Shown here: positions 24,058 to 32,817 of the stretch, one piece after another | How positions within the stretch are numbered: the first letter of the stretch is position 1 | How the letters are laid out: each line of letters begins with the position of its first letter | NCBI GenBank assembly: GCA_045106475.1 | Contig: JBGCEO010000050.1 | Location: 35,096 to 99,095 of the forward strand | Length of the DNA: 64,000 nucleotides | Direction of reading: 5' to 3' | From: Granulosicoccus sp045106475 | GTDB taxonomy: Bacteria > Pseudomonadota > Gammaproteobacteria > Granulosicoccales > Granulosicoccaceae | Made by a program: the position numbers and the translations under genes | Notes under the pieces: model-generated | What the model was told of the DNA's origin: nothing | Seen by the model: only the letters and a program-made list of their open reading frames with translations | Databases searched by the model: none

Positions 24058-25254
24058 TTATGCAGTGGCAAGTCGCTGCTGCTGCCTGGTCAACCAGAGA
24101 CCCCAAACGGATAAACACGCAGAAATACTCAACAACACGAATAACCAGCTATCACCGAAAGGCAAAAGATAACCCACCATAAAGGTCAATATCACCCCAA
24201 AGGCAGTTTGCATGCTGCCTGCCAAACCCGAAGCAGAAGCCGCCAGTTTGGGTTGTATGCTCATGGCCACGCTAATCATGCTCGGCAGCGACACACCATT
24301 GCTGAAGGCCACCAGCTGCATCGGTAGAAAGAGACTAATGGGATGGGAAAACGGCGACAGTATCCAGAACAAGCTCACGCCTATCGCAAAGGGTACGAAA
24401 CCCCATAGAATCATACGCTCGACACCATAGCGTTCAGAGAACTTACCTGCTATCAGATTGCCACTTAGATAGCCCGTGGCAACCATTGCGAACCAGATTC
24501 CATAGCTGGACGCACTAAGACCACGGCTCTCCATGGCTACATAGGGCGCACCAGCCAAAAAGGCATAATACACACCCACGGCACCGGCCTGCATGCACGC
24601 GCATGCCAGGAAACGGGGATTGCGCAGCAGTATCATGGACGATGACATCATCGATTCGCCGCGTGGCTCAGCAGTGGCTCCCACTTGCTTGGAAGCCAGC
24701 GTCTCGACCTGGTGCAACCAGGCAAACAAGATGAGTAAACTGGACAAAGCCGCAAGACCTGCATACATGTAACGCCAGCTATACAAGTCTGTCACCCAAC
24801 CACCTACTGCCGGTCCAAACAACGGCGCAACCATCATCGCTGTGGTCATATAGCCAATCACACTGGCAGCTCGATCACGGGAGAATACGTCCCGAACAAT
24901 CGTGCGAGGTAGAAAAACACAAACCGCCCCACCCACTCCCTGGATGAATCGACCAAACAGCAACCATTCGATCGACATGGCAGCAGCACATACCAGACTT
25001 CCTACAACAAACACACAAAGACCCAGCAGCATAATGGGACGACGACCAAAGCGATCCGCGGCAGGTCCCAGTACCAACTGTGATATTAGACTGGCAAGTA
25101 AAAAAATCGTGAGAACAAGCTGAGCCATTTCATATGGCGTGTTGAGTTCCAACATGATGGCAGTGGTCGCAGGCAACACTCCATTGAGTGTCATCGGCCC
25201 AATCGCAGACACTACTATGAGCAATAGGAGCAAAGGCAGGCCAAGTGTCTTCAA
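24058..25254 (-). CDS. Bcr/CflA-family MFS exporter
   Basis: The protein is 398 residues with twelve predicted membrane helices. The motif between helices 2 and 3 (LVLGPAADRFGRRPIML) and motif C in helix 5 are those of the Bcr/CflA drug-efflux branch of the 12-helix MFS family; members export drugs or small metabolites by proton antiport. The start is TTG 25254, overlapping the TGA of the upstream CitE-like gene (TTGA), so translation is coupled. That link suggests a metabolite exporter rather than a general drug pump (inference). Confidence 0.85.
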   Translation of the reverse strand: MKTLGLPLLLLLIVVSAIGPMTLNGVLPATTAIMLELNTPYEMAQLVLTIFLLASLISQLVLGPAADRFGRRPIMLLGLCVFVVGSLVCAAAMSIEWLLFGRFIQGVGGAVCVFLPRTIVRDVFSRDRAASVIGYMTTAMMVAPLFGPAVGGWVTDLYSWRYMYAGLAALSSLLILFAWLHQVETLASKQVGATAEPRGESMMSSSMILLRNPRFLACACMQAGAVGVYYAFLAGAPYVAMESRGLSASSYGIWFAMVATGYLSGNLIAGKFSERYGVERMILWGFVPFAIGVSLFWILSPFSHPISLFLPMQLVAFSNGVSLPSMISVAMSIQPKLAASASGLAGSMQTAFGVILTFMVGYLLPFGDSWLFVLLSISACLSVWGLWLTRQQQRLATA

Positions 25255-26123
25255 ACGAGCGCGCCCCGTTTCTTTGCTCTCGCCAGAGTACGTTGGGCCA
25301 TTTGCAAATGCAGGCGTTCTATCATTTGACCATTTAGTTGCAATACACCAGCGCCTTCATTGGCAGGATCAGCGAAAGCCGCAACCACTGCCAACGCATG
25401 CTCGACTTCACTTTGGGAAGGCGTAAATATATTGTTTGCGATATCAATTTGAGTGGGATGAATCAGGGTCTTGCCATCCATACCCATGGAGACTCCCTGC
25501 ACACATTCAGATTCGTAGCCTTCAAGATCCCTATATTCGTTATATACACCATCCAGAATGCCCAGGTGATTAGCTTTGGCAGCCGCCACCCAAGTCATTA
25601 ACCAGGGCAATAGATAGGTGCGATCAGAGCTGATAGGCATATTTGCAGATCTTGACAGATCATTATTGCCCACAAGCAGAGCAGTCAATCTAGGTAGATC
25701 CTTTTTACAGCCAGCAATCTTAGCTGCGTTAACAACAGCCGCGGCGGACTCCATCATGGCCCAGATGGCTACATTAGATGCTCGATGATCAGCATCAAGC
25801 AGTGCCGATACTCTGGCAATATCCTCAGCTGATTCGACCTTGGGCAAAACCAGTACATCAGGGATACTGCTAATAACGGCATCCACATCATCCTGATACC
25901 AGAGCGTATCGGCAGCGTTTATGCGTAAGGCACGAAGCCGATAGCCATAATCAACTTCGGTCAAGGTCTTAACAGCCTGATCTCGAGCCATCAGCTTAGC
26001 CTCAGGACCAACCGAGTCTTCCAGATCGATAATAATTGCATCAGCCGCCAGGCCAGGCCCCTTGGACAGTGCACGCGCATTACTCGCAGGCATATAAAGG
26101 GCAGAGCGACAGTCAAATGTCAT
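25251..26123 (-). CDS. CitE-like HpcH/HpaI-family lyase
   Basis: The protein is 290 residues from ATG 26123; a TTG two codons earlier is an alternative. It is a TIM-barrel CoA-ester lyase-type protein of the CitE-like branch: RSALYMPASNARAL at the N-terminus, IIDLEDSV (metal ligand region), and LPKVESAED. A C-terminal GKTLIHPTQID is typical of malyl/citramalyl-CoA lyases. It probably cleaves or hydrolyses a small acyl-CoA. No CitF/CitD subunits are present, so it acts alone. It overlaps the MFS gene. Confidence 0.85.
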   Translation of the reverse strand: MTFDCRSALYMPASNARALSKGPGLAADAIIIDLEDSVGPEAKLMARDQAVKTLTEVDYGYRLRALRINAADTLWYQDDVDAVISSIPDVLVLPKVESAEDIARVSALLDADHRASNVAIWAMMESAAAVVNAAKIAGCKKDLPRLTALLVGNNDLSRSANMPISSDRTYLLPWLMTWVAAAKANHLGILDGVYNEYRDLEGYESECVQGVSMGMDGKTLIHPTQIDIANNIFTPSQSEVEHALAVVAAFADPANEGAGVLQLNGQMIERLHLQMAQRTLARAKKRGALV

Positions 26124-26160
26124 CAGCAATAATCTCTGTAAATGAATACAACATACCTTA

Positions 26161-26268
26161 AAACACCACTATGTGAAGCTAATCCCGCACCACCACGATG
26201 TGCAGCTAGACCTGCACCACCACTATGTGAAGCCAATCCCGCACCACCACGATGTGAAGCTAGACCTG
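26161..26268. repeat. 27-bp tandem repeat, four units
   Basis: Four 27-base units start at 26161, 26188, 26215 and 26242, with a short decayed fifth. Units alternate in their second half (CCAATCCCG versus CTAGACCTG), so the higher-order period is 54 bases. Read on the plus strand, each unit gives nine residues beginning His-His-His. It lies between the divergent CitE-like and purD genes. Confidence 0.9.
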
Positions 26269-26372
26269 CACCATCTCTGTCAGGCAAACCAAACAATAAG
26301 TGGTAAAAACAAACTTTTGGCCACGGTATTTTGGGGGAGAATCAGTAACAAGTGTGGAGCGTTGATTGGGGT

Positions 26373-26387
26373 GCGTTAGAATAACGC
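26373..26387 (+). promoter_or_regulatory. Possible purD promoter with overlapping inverted repeat
   Basis: TAGAAT at 26377-26382 matches a -10 box at five of six positions and sits exactly within a GCGTT/AACGC inverted repeat (26373-26377 and 26383-26387). It is 26 bases before the purD ATG. No good -35 box is visible, and it is not a clear PurR box. Confidence 0.3.
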
Positions 26388-26407
26388 TTTTGCGGATTTA
26401 ACAGGCG

Positions 26408-27682
26408 ATGCATCTCTTACTGATTGGAAGCGGCGGACGCGAGCATGCGATGGCCTGGAAACTGGCACAGTCACCTGCTGTTACCCGAATCAGTGTAGCT
26501 CCTGGCAATCCAGGTATGCAGCTTGAAGACAAGGTTGAATTACTCGATATTGCGGTTAGCGATCATGCCTCGTTACTCGCATTTGCTCGCGAACACTCTG
26601 TACATCTGACCATCGTAGGTCCTGAAGCACCTCTGGTTGCAGGCATCGTTGATCTGTTTAACGAAGCCGGCTTGCGCATATTTGGCCCACAGCAATCAGC
26701 AGCACAGCTAGAGGGCAGTAAAGCATTTGCCAAGGATTTCATGGCGAGGCACCGGATTCCCACCGCCGCCTATGCCACTTTTAGCCAAGCTGCCCCGGCG
26801 ATAGCATGGATCAAAGAACGTGGTGCACCGATCGTTGTTAAAGCAGACGGTCTTGCAGCTGGCAAAGGTGTTGTTGTCGCTCAAACTATCGAAGAGGCTT
26901 GTAATGCCGTCGAGTCCATGCTCGCAGGACAATTTGGAGACGCTGGTGCACAAGTGGTTGTAGAAGAGTTTTTGAGCGGAGAAGAGGCAAGCTTCATCGC
27001 CGTCGTATCGGGGCGACACTGTTTACCGCTGGCCAGTAGTCAGGATCACAAGGCACGTGACGAAGGTGATCAGGGCCCTAATACCGGCGGCATGGGCGCA
27101 TACTCCCCCGCCCCGGTTGTGACTGATGAGGTTCATGCACATGTCGTCAGCGATATCCTCCAACCCACTATTGATGCACTAGCCAATGACGGTATGCCGT
27201 TTACCGGGTTTCTATACGTTGGCTTGATGATTGAAAATGGTCAAGCACGAGTGGTGGAATACAACGTGCGTTTGGGTGATCCTGAAACTCAACCACTCAT
27301 GATGCGATTAGAAAGTGATTTGTTGTCACTATTGGATCATGCAGTTGACGGCACACTGAATGAAACCGAGGCAGTTTGGCATGCTGGCAGCGCCATTGGA
27401 GTTGTACTGGCTGCTGGCGAATACCCTGCAGGTAGCAGTCAGGGTAAGCCGATCACTGGATTAGATTCAGTCAATTCTAAAAACTGTAAGGTATTCCACG
27501 CAGGCACTAAAATCGAGAACGATCGCATAGTGACTGCAGGTGGCCGGGTGCTCTGTGCAACAGCTATCGGTAATACACTTCTTGAAGCCAAACAGCACGC
27601 TGAAACAGCAGCGGCACAGATTCATTGGGAAGGCTATCGATATCGCAGCGATATTGGTTACCGTGCAATCAGCAGAACTTGA
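26408..27682 (+). CDS. purD: Phosphoribosylamine-glycine ligase
   Basis: The protein is 424 residues, the standard PurD length. It catalyses ATP-dependent joining of glycine and phosphoribosylamine in purine synthesis. The N-terminal GSGGREHAMAWKL, ATP-grasp segments (VVKADGLAAGKGVVVA; EEFLSGEEASF) and GDPETQPLM metal-site region are all intact. It stands alone rather than with purH, and is convergent with rho. A small palindrome (27695-27708) overlaps the rho stop codon between them. Confidence 0.96.
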   Translation: MHLLLIGSGGREHAMAWKLAQSPAVTRISVAPGNPGMQLEDKVELLDIAVSDHASLLAFAREHSVHLTIVGPEAPLVAGIVDLFNEAGLRIFGPQQSAAQLEGSKAFAKDFMARHRIPTAAYATFSQAAPAIAWIKERGAPIVVKADGLAAGKGVVVAQTIEEACNAVESMLAGQFGDAGAQVVVEEFLSGEEASFIAVVSGRHCLPLASSQDHKARDEGDQGPNTGGMGAYSPAPVVTDEVHAHVVSDILQPTIDALANDGMPFTGFLYVGLMIENGQARVVEYNVRLGDPETQPLMMRLESDLLSLLDHAVDGTLNETEAVWHAGSAIGVVLAAGEYPAGSSQGKPITGLDSVNSKNCKVFHAGTKIENDRIVTAGGRVLCATAIGNTLLEAKQHAETAAAQIHWEGYRYRSDIGYRAISRT

Positions 27683-27701
27683 ACTCTGACAAACGCGCTA
27701 G

Positions 27702-28958
27702 CTAGCGCTTCATTGAATCAAAGAATTCGTTGTTAGTCTTGGTTTGCTGCAAACGACCCAAGAGAAATTCAACCGCTTCTATTTCATCCATCGAGTGAAT
27801 AAATTTGCGCAAAATCCAGGTCTTTTGTAGCTCTTCCTGATCCATCATGAGTTCTTCGCGACGAGTTCCTGATCGATTGATATTGATCGCCGGGAATACA
27901 CGCTTTTCAGCAATGCGTCTATCCAGATGAAGCTCCATGTTACCGGTACCCTTAAACTCTTCATAGATAACCTCATCCATCTTAGAGCCTGTATCAACCA
28001 GTGCAGTTGCGATGATCGTTAAGCTGCCGCCCTCTTCAATATTACGCGCCGCACCAAAAAAACGTTTAGGACGATGCAATGCATTTGCGTCAACACCACC
28101 AGTTAACACCTTGCCCGAAGACGGTACAACCGTATTGTAGGCACGAGCCAGTCGTGTAATGGAATCGAGCAGGATAACGACGTCTTTCTTGTGCTCAACC
28201 AAACGCTTGGCTTTTTCGATAACCATCTCAGCAACTTGCACGTGTCGAGCAGCAGGTTCATCAAACGTACTTGATATGACTTCACCCTGAACCATACGCT
28301 GCATTTCAGTGACTTCTTCCGGGCGCTCATCAATCAGCAGCACGATTAAATAGGAATCCGGAGAATTTGCAGCAATACTTTGCGCGATGTTCTGCAGCAT
28401 GAGTGTCTTACCCGCCTTGGGTGGAGACACGATAAGACCACGTTGGCCTTTACCAATGGGTGCTGCGAAGTCAATGATTCGTGCGGTTATATCCTCCGTA
28501 CTACCGTTGCCCCTTTCCATGGTAAATCGATCATTAGCATGCAAAGGTGTAAGGTTTTCGAACAGTACTTTGTTCTTAGCTTGTTCGGGCGGACTGAAGT
28601 TAATTTCATCAACTTTCAGCAAAGCGAAATAACGTTCACCTTCTTTGGGAGGTCGTATTTTGCCAAAAATAGAGTCTCCGGTTCGCAAAGCAAACCGCCG
28701 TATTTGACTCGGTGATACATATATATCATCTGGCCCTGCCAGATAAGAACTGTCAGCTGATCGCAGGAAACCAAAACCATCCTGAAGTATTTCCAGCACA
28801 CCACCACCGAAGATATCTTCACCTTTACGCGACTGCGCTTTCAGGATCGAAAAGATCATGTCCTGTTTGCGTTGCCTCGCAATGCTCTCAACGCCAATTG
28901 ACTGCGCAAGATCTATGAGTTCGGTTGGGTTCTTCTTCTTTAAATCGGTAAGGTTCAT
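27702..28958 (-). CDS. rho: Transcription termination factor Rho
   Basis: The protein is 418 residues, close to E. coli Rho (419). The N-terminal domain starts MNLTDLKKKNPTELIDLA; the RNA-binding cold-shock-like fold contains GFGFLRS. The P-loop region is GLIVSPPKAGKT, with LIDERPEEVTEM as Walker B area and the C-terminal R-loop intact. It forms a hexameric RNA helicase that ends transcription. It has a 429-base leader without a gene, as expected for an autoregulated rho, and trxA lies upstream on the same strand. Confidence 0.97.
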   Translation of the reverse strand: MNLTDLKKKNPTELIDLAQSIGVESIARQRKQDMIFSILKAQSRKGEDIFGGGVLEILQDGFGFLRSADSSYLAGPDDIYVSPSQIRRFALRTGDSIFGKIRPPKEGERYFALLKVDEINFSPPEQAKNKVLFENLTPLHANDRFTMERGNGSTEDITARIIDFAAPIGKGQRGLIVSPPKAGKTLMLQNIAQSIAANSPDSYLIVLLIDERPEEVTEMQRMVQGEVISSTFDEPAARHVQVAEMVIEKAKRLVEHKKDVVILLDSITRLARAYNTVVPSSGKVLTGGVDANALHRPKRFFGAARNIEEGGSLTIIATALVDTGSKMDEVIYEEFKGTGNMELHLDRRIAEKRVFPAININRSGTRREELMMDQEELQKTWILRKFIHSMDEIEAVEFLLGRLQQTKTNNEFFDSMKR

Positions 28959-29387
28959 ACAATTAAGACAGGGGTGGGCGAGGAACGCCGGGGATTGGTA
29001 GATGCCAGCAGCTGTGGCTAATCGATCTTACTGAGAGGTTTTATTTGAAAGCTTTTAAGATGGCGCGCGCTGGAGAGATGAGCGGGCTGCTATTCACTTG
29101 CAGACAATCTAGCATGACCTTAGCAGTGAGTCCAGCCTAAATACTGAGAAAGCATAAGCTAACATGCAATCCATTGACCAGAATCGTCCTGCTTTCACCG
29201 ATATTAAGTTACAGCAGCGCACATTAGTCCACAAACTATCGATGATTTTTGCAGAATGATGCAGGCTTTAGTCGAATCTTAGCCTAAAAGCCGTATGGAG
29301 TATGCGTCCTGACAAAAGTCAAGACGCACTATCAGCAGGGTAAAACCTGCATAAAATATAGGCTGTGAAAGCTTCTGAAACGGTGCG
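28959..29387 (-). other. rho leader / trxA-rho intergenic region (429 bases)
   Basis: No gene is visible. The region should hold the trxA transcript end, the rho promoter and a long rho leader. The clearest element is an 11-bp hairpin at 29303-29328. The stretch nearest the rho start lacks an obvious ribosome-binding site. Confidence 0.5.
29303..29328 (-). promoter_or_regulatory. 11-bp hairpin between trxA and rho
   Basis: TGCGTCCTGAC (29303-29313) pairs with GTCAAGACGCA (29318-29328) around AAAA; one pair is a wobble, depending on strand. It lies 60 bases after the trxA stop and 345 bases before rho. No long T run follows, so it may be an RNA-stabilising end or a leader structure rather than a classical terminator. 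Confidence 0.45.
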
Positions 29388-29714
29388 CTAGGCGTTCTGA
29401 TCCAGGAACTCAGTGAGTTGTGATTTGTTAAGACCCCCTATTTTGGTGCCTTCAACGGTTCCATTCTTGAATAGCATCAGCGTGGGGATACTGCGTATAC
29501 CGTATTTAGGGGGGGTATTCGGATTCTCGTCTATATTCATCTTGACGATCTTTACTTTTCCAGCGTACCCGGGAGCAACATCTTCCAGAACAGGAGTAAT
29601 CGCTTTACAGGGTCCGCACCACTCTGCCCAGTAGTCAACCAGTACGGGAGTATCTGACTTCAACACTTCTTCTTCGAAAGTCGCATCAGTAATAGGGGTA
29701 ATATGGTCGCTCAT
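29388..29714 (-). CDS. trxA: Thioredoxin 1
   Basis: The protein is 108 residues, the size of E. coli thioredoxin. The active site is WCGPCK (about residues 32-37), with YGIRSIPTLMLF containing the cis-proline. ATG 29714 follows GAGG at five bases; the in-frame GTG at 29720 overlaps that site and is unlikely. It is a cytoplasmic disulfide reductase. It lies divergent from rhlB and upstream of rho, an arrangement also found in E. coli. Confidence 0.96.
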   Translation of the reverse strand: MSDHITPITDATFEEEVLKSDTPVLVDYWAEWCGPCKAITPVLEDVAPGYAGKVKIVKMNIDENPNTPPKYGIRSIPTLMLFKNGTVEGTKIGGLNKSQLTEFLDQNA

Positions 29715-29948
29715 TTGCACCTCGGTCTGATTAAGTGATAGCGGGAAGCTCTTATTGGCGACCAGCGTATGACAGTTTGAACACGGACAACGTAAAAGTT
29801 CGTTACGGCAAGATATGTACGCCTAACGATGATTGCAACTCGGAATTCGTGCCTGACCAAAAACCTAAACAGGCATGGTCTTATTGGCACCAAAACGCGT
29901 GCTCCTTAGCCTCACTAATACCTTACCAGATCGCATGATACAGATCGT

Positions 29949-31538
29949 ATGACAACACACCAATCAGGTTCGAGCCCGGAAAACAAACCGGATACCCCCG
30001 CGGCAGTTGGCACGTTTGAAGAGCTGAACCTGCCAGAACCACTGCTTCGCGCTACCGTGGAGATGGGGTTTAGCAATTGCACCGAGATTCAGGGGCTCAC
30101 ACTCCCCGTCATCAGCTCTGGACAAGATGTCGCTGCTCAAGCGCAAACAGGTACCGGAAAAACCGCGGCTTTTTTACTCGGCAGCTTTTCCCGGCTCCTG
30201 GCAAACGAGGCTGTCGATCGTCGAAAAGATCAGCCGCGCATGCTGATAATTGCTCCCACCCGTGAACTAGCCATACAAATAAAAAAGGATGCTGATGCGC
30301 TTGGCGCTCACACATCCCTGAAATGTTCGGTTGTCTATGGTGGCATTGACTATGACAAGCAACGAAAAGAGCTTGCCGCCGGTGTGGACGTGCTGATCGG
30401 TACACCTGGCCGATTAATCGATTATTTCAAGCAAAAAGTGTTCGATTTGAAAAAAATCGAAATCGCCGTGCTCGATGAAGCCGATCGAATGTTTGATTTA
30501 GGTTTCATCGCTGATATTCGTTTCCTGCTTCGTCGTATGCCTGAGCCCACCCAACGCTTAAGCATGCTGTTTTCAGCAACCTTATCTCACCGGGTGATGG
30601 AACTGGCCTATGAGCACATGGACAATCCTGAGCAAATAAAGACGGTGCAAACCGGTGTGACTGCAGATGGGGTTCGTCAAGCCCTATACCAACCGGGCAG
30701 TGATGAAAAGATACCTCTGTTATTGGGCCTGCTGACGTCTCTAGAACCGCCCCGCTCCATCATATTTGTCAATACCAAAAGAACAGCCGAAAAAATCGAA
30801 GGATTTCTGCTGGGTAATGGCTTTGCCTGCGGCACCTTGTCCGGCGATGTAAAGCAAAACCGGCGTCAGCGTATTCTGGCTGACTTTACCGCCGGTAAGC
30901 TGCCAGTTCTCATTGCCACTGACGTTGCTGCGCGTGGCTTGCACATCGACGAGGTGAGCCATGTATTCAACTATGACCTACCTCAGCAAGCCGAGGACTA
31001 TGTGCATAGGATAGGGCGAACTGCGCGCGCTGGAACACAAGGGGTAGCGGTCAGTTTCGCCTGCGAGAACTATTCGTTCTCCTTGCCTGAGATCCAGGAT
31101 TACATCGGTCAGAGCATTCCCCTTGAAATGATCACCGATGAGCTGTTGATAACCCCGAAACCTCCCAAGCGCATTGAACGCGAGCGAGTGAGCAGTGGCC
31201 CGAATCGCAAGAGTGGAAGCGGGCGTGGCGGCAGAAACAGCGCACGCGATTCCCGAGCGCGCTCAGGCAGTGGCGGGCGAGGCAAACGCCCGACTCAGAG
31301 TAGCAATAGCGGCAAGGCCAACGACAATAAGCCATCGAGTAACACTGCAGCCGCCGAAAGTAACCCTGATTCCACGGCTGTAACAGCGCAAAAAAACACC
31401 GAGGCTGGCTCTCCAGACAAACCAAAAAGACGTAGACGACGGCGAAAACCTGCCAACAAAACGGCTAATATCAATACCGATGGAGACCAATCTGGAAAGC
31501 CCGGCCCCGCTCCTGATAAGGGTGAAAGCGCAGAATAG
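29949..31538 (+). CDS. rhlB: DEAD-box RNA helicase RhlB
   Basis: The protein is 529 residues. Both RecA-like domains are complete: Q-motif region FSNCTEIQ, AQTGTGKT (motif I), PTRELA, DEAD, SAT, and HRIGRTAR (motif VI). From about residue 395 a long disordered tail carries Gly/Arg/Ser repeats (SGRGGRN, SGGRGKR) and a basic KPKRRRRRRK stretch, which probably binds RNA or partners. It is longer than E. coli RhlB (421) because of this tail. RhlB unwinds RNA in the degradosome. The divergent trxA-rho pair supports the name over RhlE. Confidence 0.92.
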   Translation: MTTHQSGSSPENKPDTPAAVGTFEELNLPEPLLRATVEMGFSNCTEIQGLTLPVISSGQDVAAQAQTGTGKTAAFLLGSFSRLLANEAVDRRKDQPRMLIIAPTRELAIQIKKDADALGAHTSLKCSVVYGGIDYDKQRKELAAGVDVLIGTPGRLIDYFKQKVFDLKKIEIAVLDEADRMFDLGFIADIRFLLRRMPEPTQRLSMLFSATLSHRVMELAYEHMDNPEQIKTVQTGVTADGVRQALYQPGSDEKIPLLLGLLTSLEPPRSIIFVNTKRTAEKIEGFLLGNGFACGTLSGDVKQNRRQRILADFTAGKLPVLIATDVAARGLHIDEVSHVFNYDLPQQAEDYVHRIGRTARAGTQGVAVSFACENYSFSLPEIQDYIGQSIPLEMITDELLITPKPPKRIERERVSSGPNRKSGSGRGGRNSARDSRARSGSGGRGKRPTQSSNSGKANDNKPSSNTAAAESNPDSTAVTAQKNTEAGSPDKPKRRRRRRKPANKTANINTDGDQSGKPGPAPDKGESAE

Positions 31539-31677
31539 CCATAATAAGTGTTAAATTTGTGGTCTGATTCACGAAAATCAGTAGACTGTGCTATACGGCC
31601 CAACCGCAAGCAGCCAGATCGGCCATTAAAACCCGATTGAGATGGCTGTTTACGGCGGCGAACAACAGGTGGGAATT

Positions 31678-31884
31678 ATGGCGACAGGTACAGTCAAATG
31701 GTTTAACGAAGCCAAGGGATTCGGGTTTTTATCGCAAGACGACGGCGGCGATGATGTCTTCGTGCATTTTTCTGCGATTAAAGCTGAAGGTTTTAAAACG
31801 CTGAATGAAGGCCAAAAAGTGACCTTCGACGTTGAGGCAGGCGCTAAAGGCCCTCAAGCCACGAGTGTCGTTCCAGAACAGTAA
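31678..31884 (+). CDS. Cold shock protein (CspA family)
   Basis: The protein is 68 residues from ATG 31678, preceded by AGGTGG at good spacing; a longer frame from 31642 adds a non-conserved stretch. RNP1 (KGFGFLS) and RNP2 (DVFVHFS) are intact on the five-strand OB fold, starting with GTVKWFNEAKGFG. It binds single-stranded RNA or DNA as a chaperone. It follows rhlB by 139 bases, room for its own promoter and leader, and pairs naturally with an RNA helicase. Which Csp paralogue it is cannot be told. Confidence 0.93.
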   Translation: MATGTVKWFNEAKGFGFLSQDDGGDDVFVHFSAIKAEGFKTLNEGQKVTFDVEAGAKGPQATSVVPEQ

Positions 31885-32072
31885 GTAGCCCAGTAGTCCA
31901 GCACATAGGTAGTCTGGCAGGAACTCCCCCTTGGATCGATAGTAGTGGGGCAGCTGGAAATTCGTCCCTGAGCAATCAATCCAATCGGGGTTGACGGTGG
32001 TAACTACTAAAGCGTCAGATAAATAATCAGGCGTGACTGCTGCTCTGTGACCTTAGAGCCAGCTGCTTGGCC

Positions 32073-32078
32073 TATAAT
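32073..32078 (+). promoter_or_regulatory. Candidate -10 box for pcm-tolC
   Basis: A perfect TATAAT lies 75 bases upstream of the pcm ATG. The -35 region (TTAGAG area) is poor. If used, transcription starts near 32085, which supports the ATG at 32153 over the earlier in-frame start at 32084. Confidence 0.4.
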
Positions 32079-32152
32079 TCGCTGTGAGTATGCGCAATAC
32101 GCTTGCTTGTGGCCGCAATAGTCACTTCATCCATCTAAACACTGGCTCTCAC

Positions 32153-32815
32153 ATGGATTTACAGCTCGCCCGCAGTAATATGATCGAACAACAAGTGCGA
32201 CCTTGGGATGTGCTTGATCAGCGTGTACTGGATGTCCTGGCAGAGGTGCCGCGAGAAGCCTTTCTCGAACCTGAGCACAGTGGCGTTGCCTATAGCGATT
32301 TCCAGTTACCCATCGGCCACGGTCAGCATATGCTCAAACCAACGGTTGACGGCCGCCTGTTACAAGCCTTACTACTTGAAGTAACAGATTCGGTGCTGGA
32401 AATTGGCACCGGAAGCGGTTACCTCACTGCCTGTCTGGCTCGGTTGTCCGCCCATGTGGACAGCATCGAAATAATTTCAGCCTTAAGCGAGAGTGCAACC
32501 ACGCGTTTAGCATCGATGGGTGTGGCAAACGTAACCCTGCTGCATCAGGACGCAACGCAAACCTGGGATGCGCAAGATGGATACGATGCGATTGCTTTTT
32601 CTGGTGCTATTCCATCCATTCCAGAGTTCTACCTCAATAAATTGAATATGGGTGGCCGGTTGTTTGCAATGATTGGAGAGGCTTCGCAACCGACCCTGGA
32701 AGCGATACTTGTCACCCGTGTGCGAGAGACCGAATGGAGTCGTGAAAGCCTGTTCGAGACCAGCGTAGACGCGCTAATAAACTTCGATTCCGAATCACCC
32801 AGCTTTGTATTTTAA
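32153..32815 (+). CDS. pcm: Protein-L-isoaspartate O-methyltransferase
   Basis: The protein is 220 residues. It has the N-terminal MIEQQVRPWDVLDQRV and VPREAFLEPEH segments of Pcm, SAM motif I (VLEIGTGSGYLTA) and later LHQDATQTW. It repairs damaged aspartyl residues by methylation. Starting at 32153 gives the usual family N-terminus. The next gene, tolC, begins three bases after its stop; a pcm-like/tolC pair is, as I recall, common in gammaproteobacteria. Some pcm-like genes beside tolC lack repair activity, so the activity is not certain. Confidence 0.88.
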   Translation: MDLQLARSNMIEQQVRPWDVLDQRVLDVLAEVPREAFLEPEHSGVAYSDFQLPIGHGQHMLKPTVDGRLLQALLLEVTDSVLEIGTGSGYLTACLARLSAHVDSIEIISALSESATTRLASMGVANVTLLHQDATQTWDAQDGYDAIAFSGAIPSIPEFYLNKLNMGGRLFAMIGEASQPTLEAILVTRVRETEWSRESLFETSVDALINFDSESPSFVF

Positions 32816-32817
32816 AA

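Noticed and set aside
26161..26268. CRISPR array
   Set aside because: The units are contiguous with no unique spacers, and no cas genes are near.
26173..26379. His-rich 68-residue frame across the 27-bp repeats
   Set aside because: No ribosome site, and the frame after the repeats looks random; reported only as a repeat.
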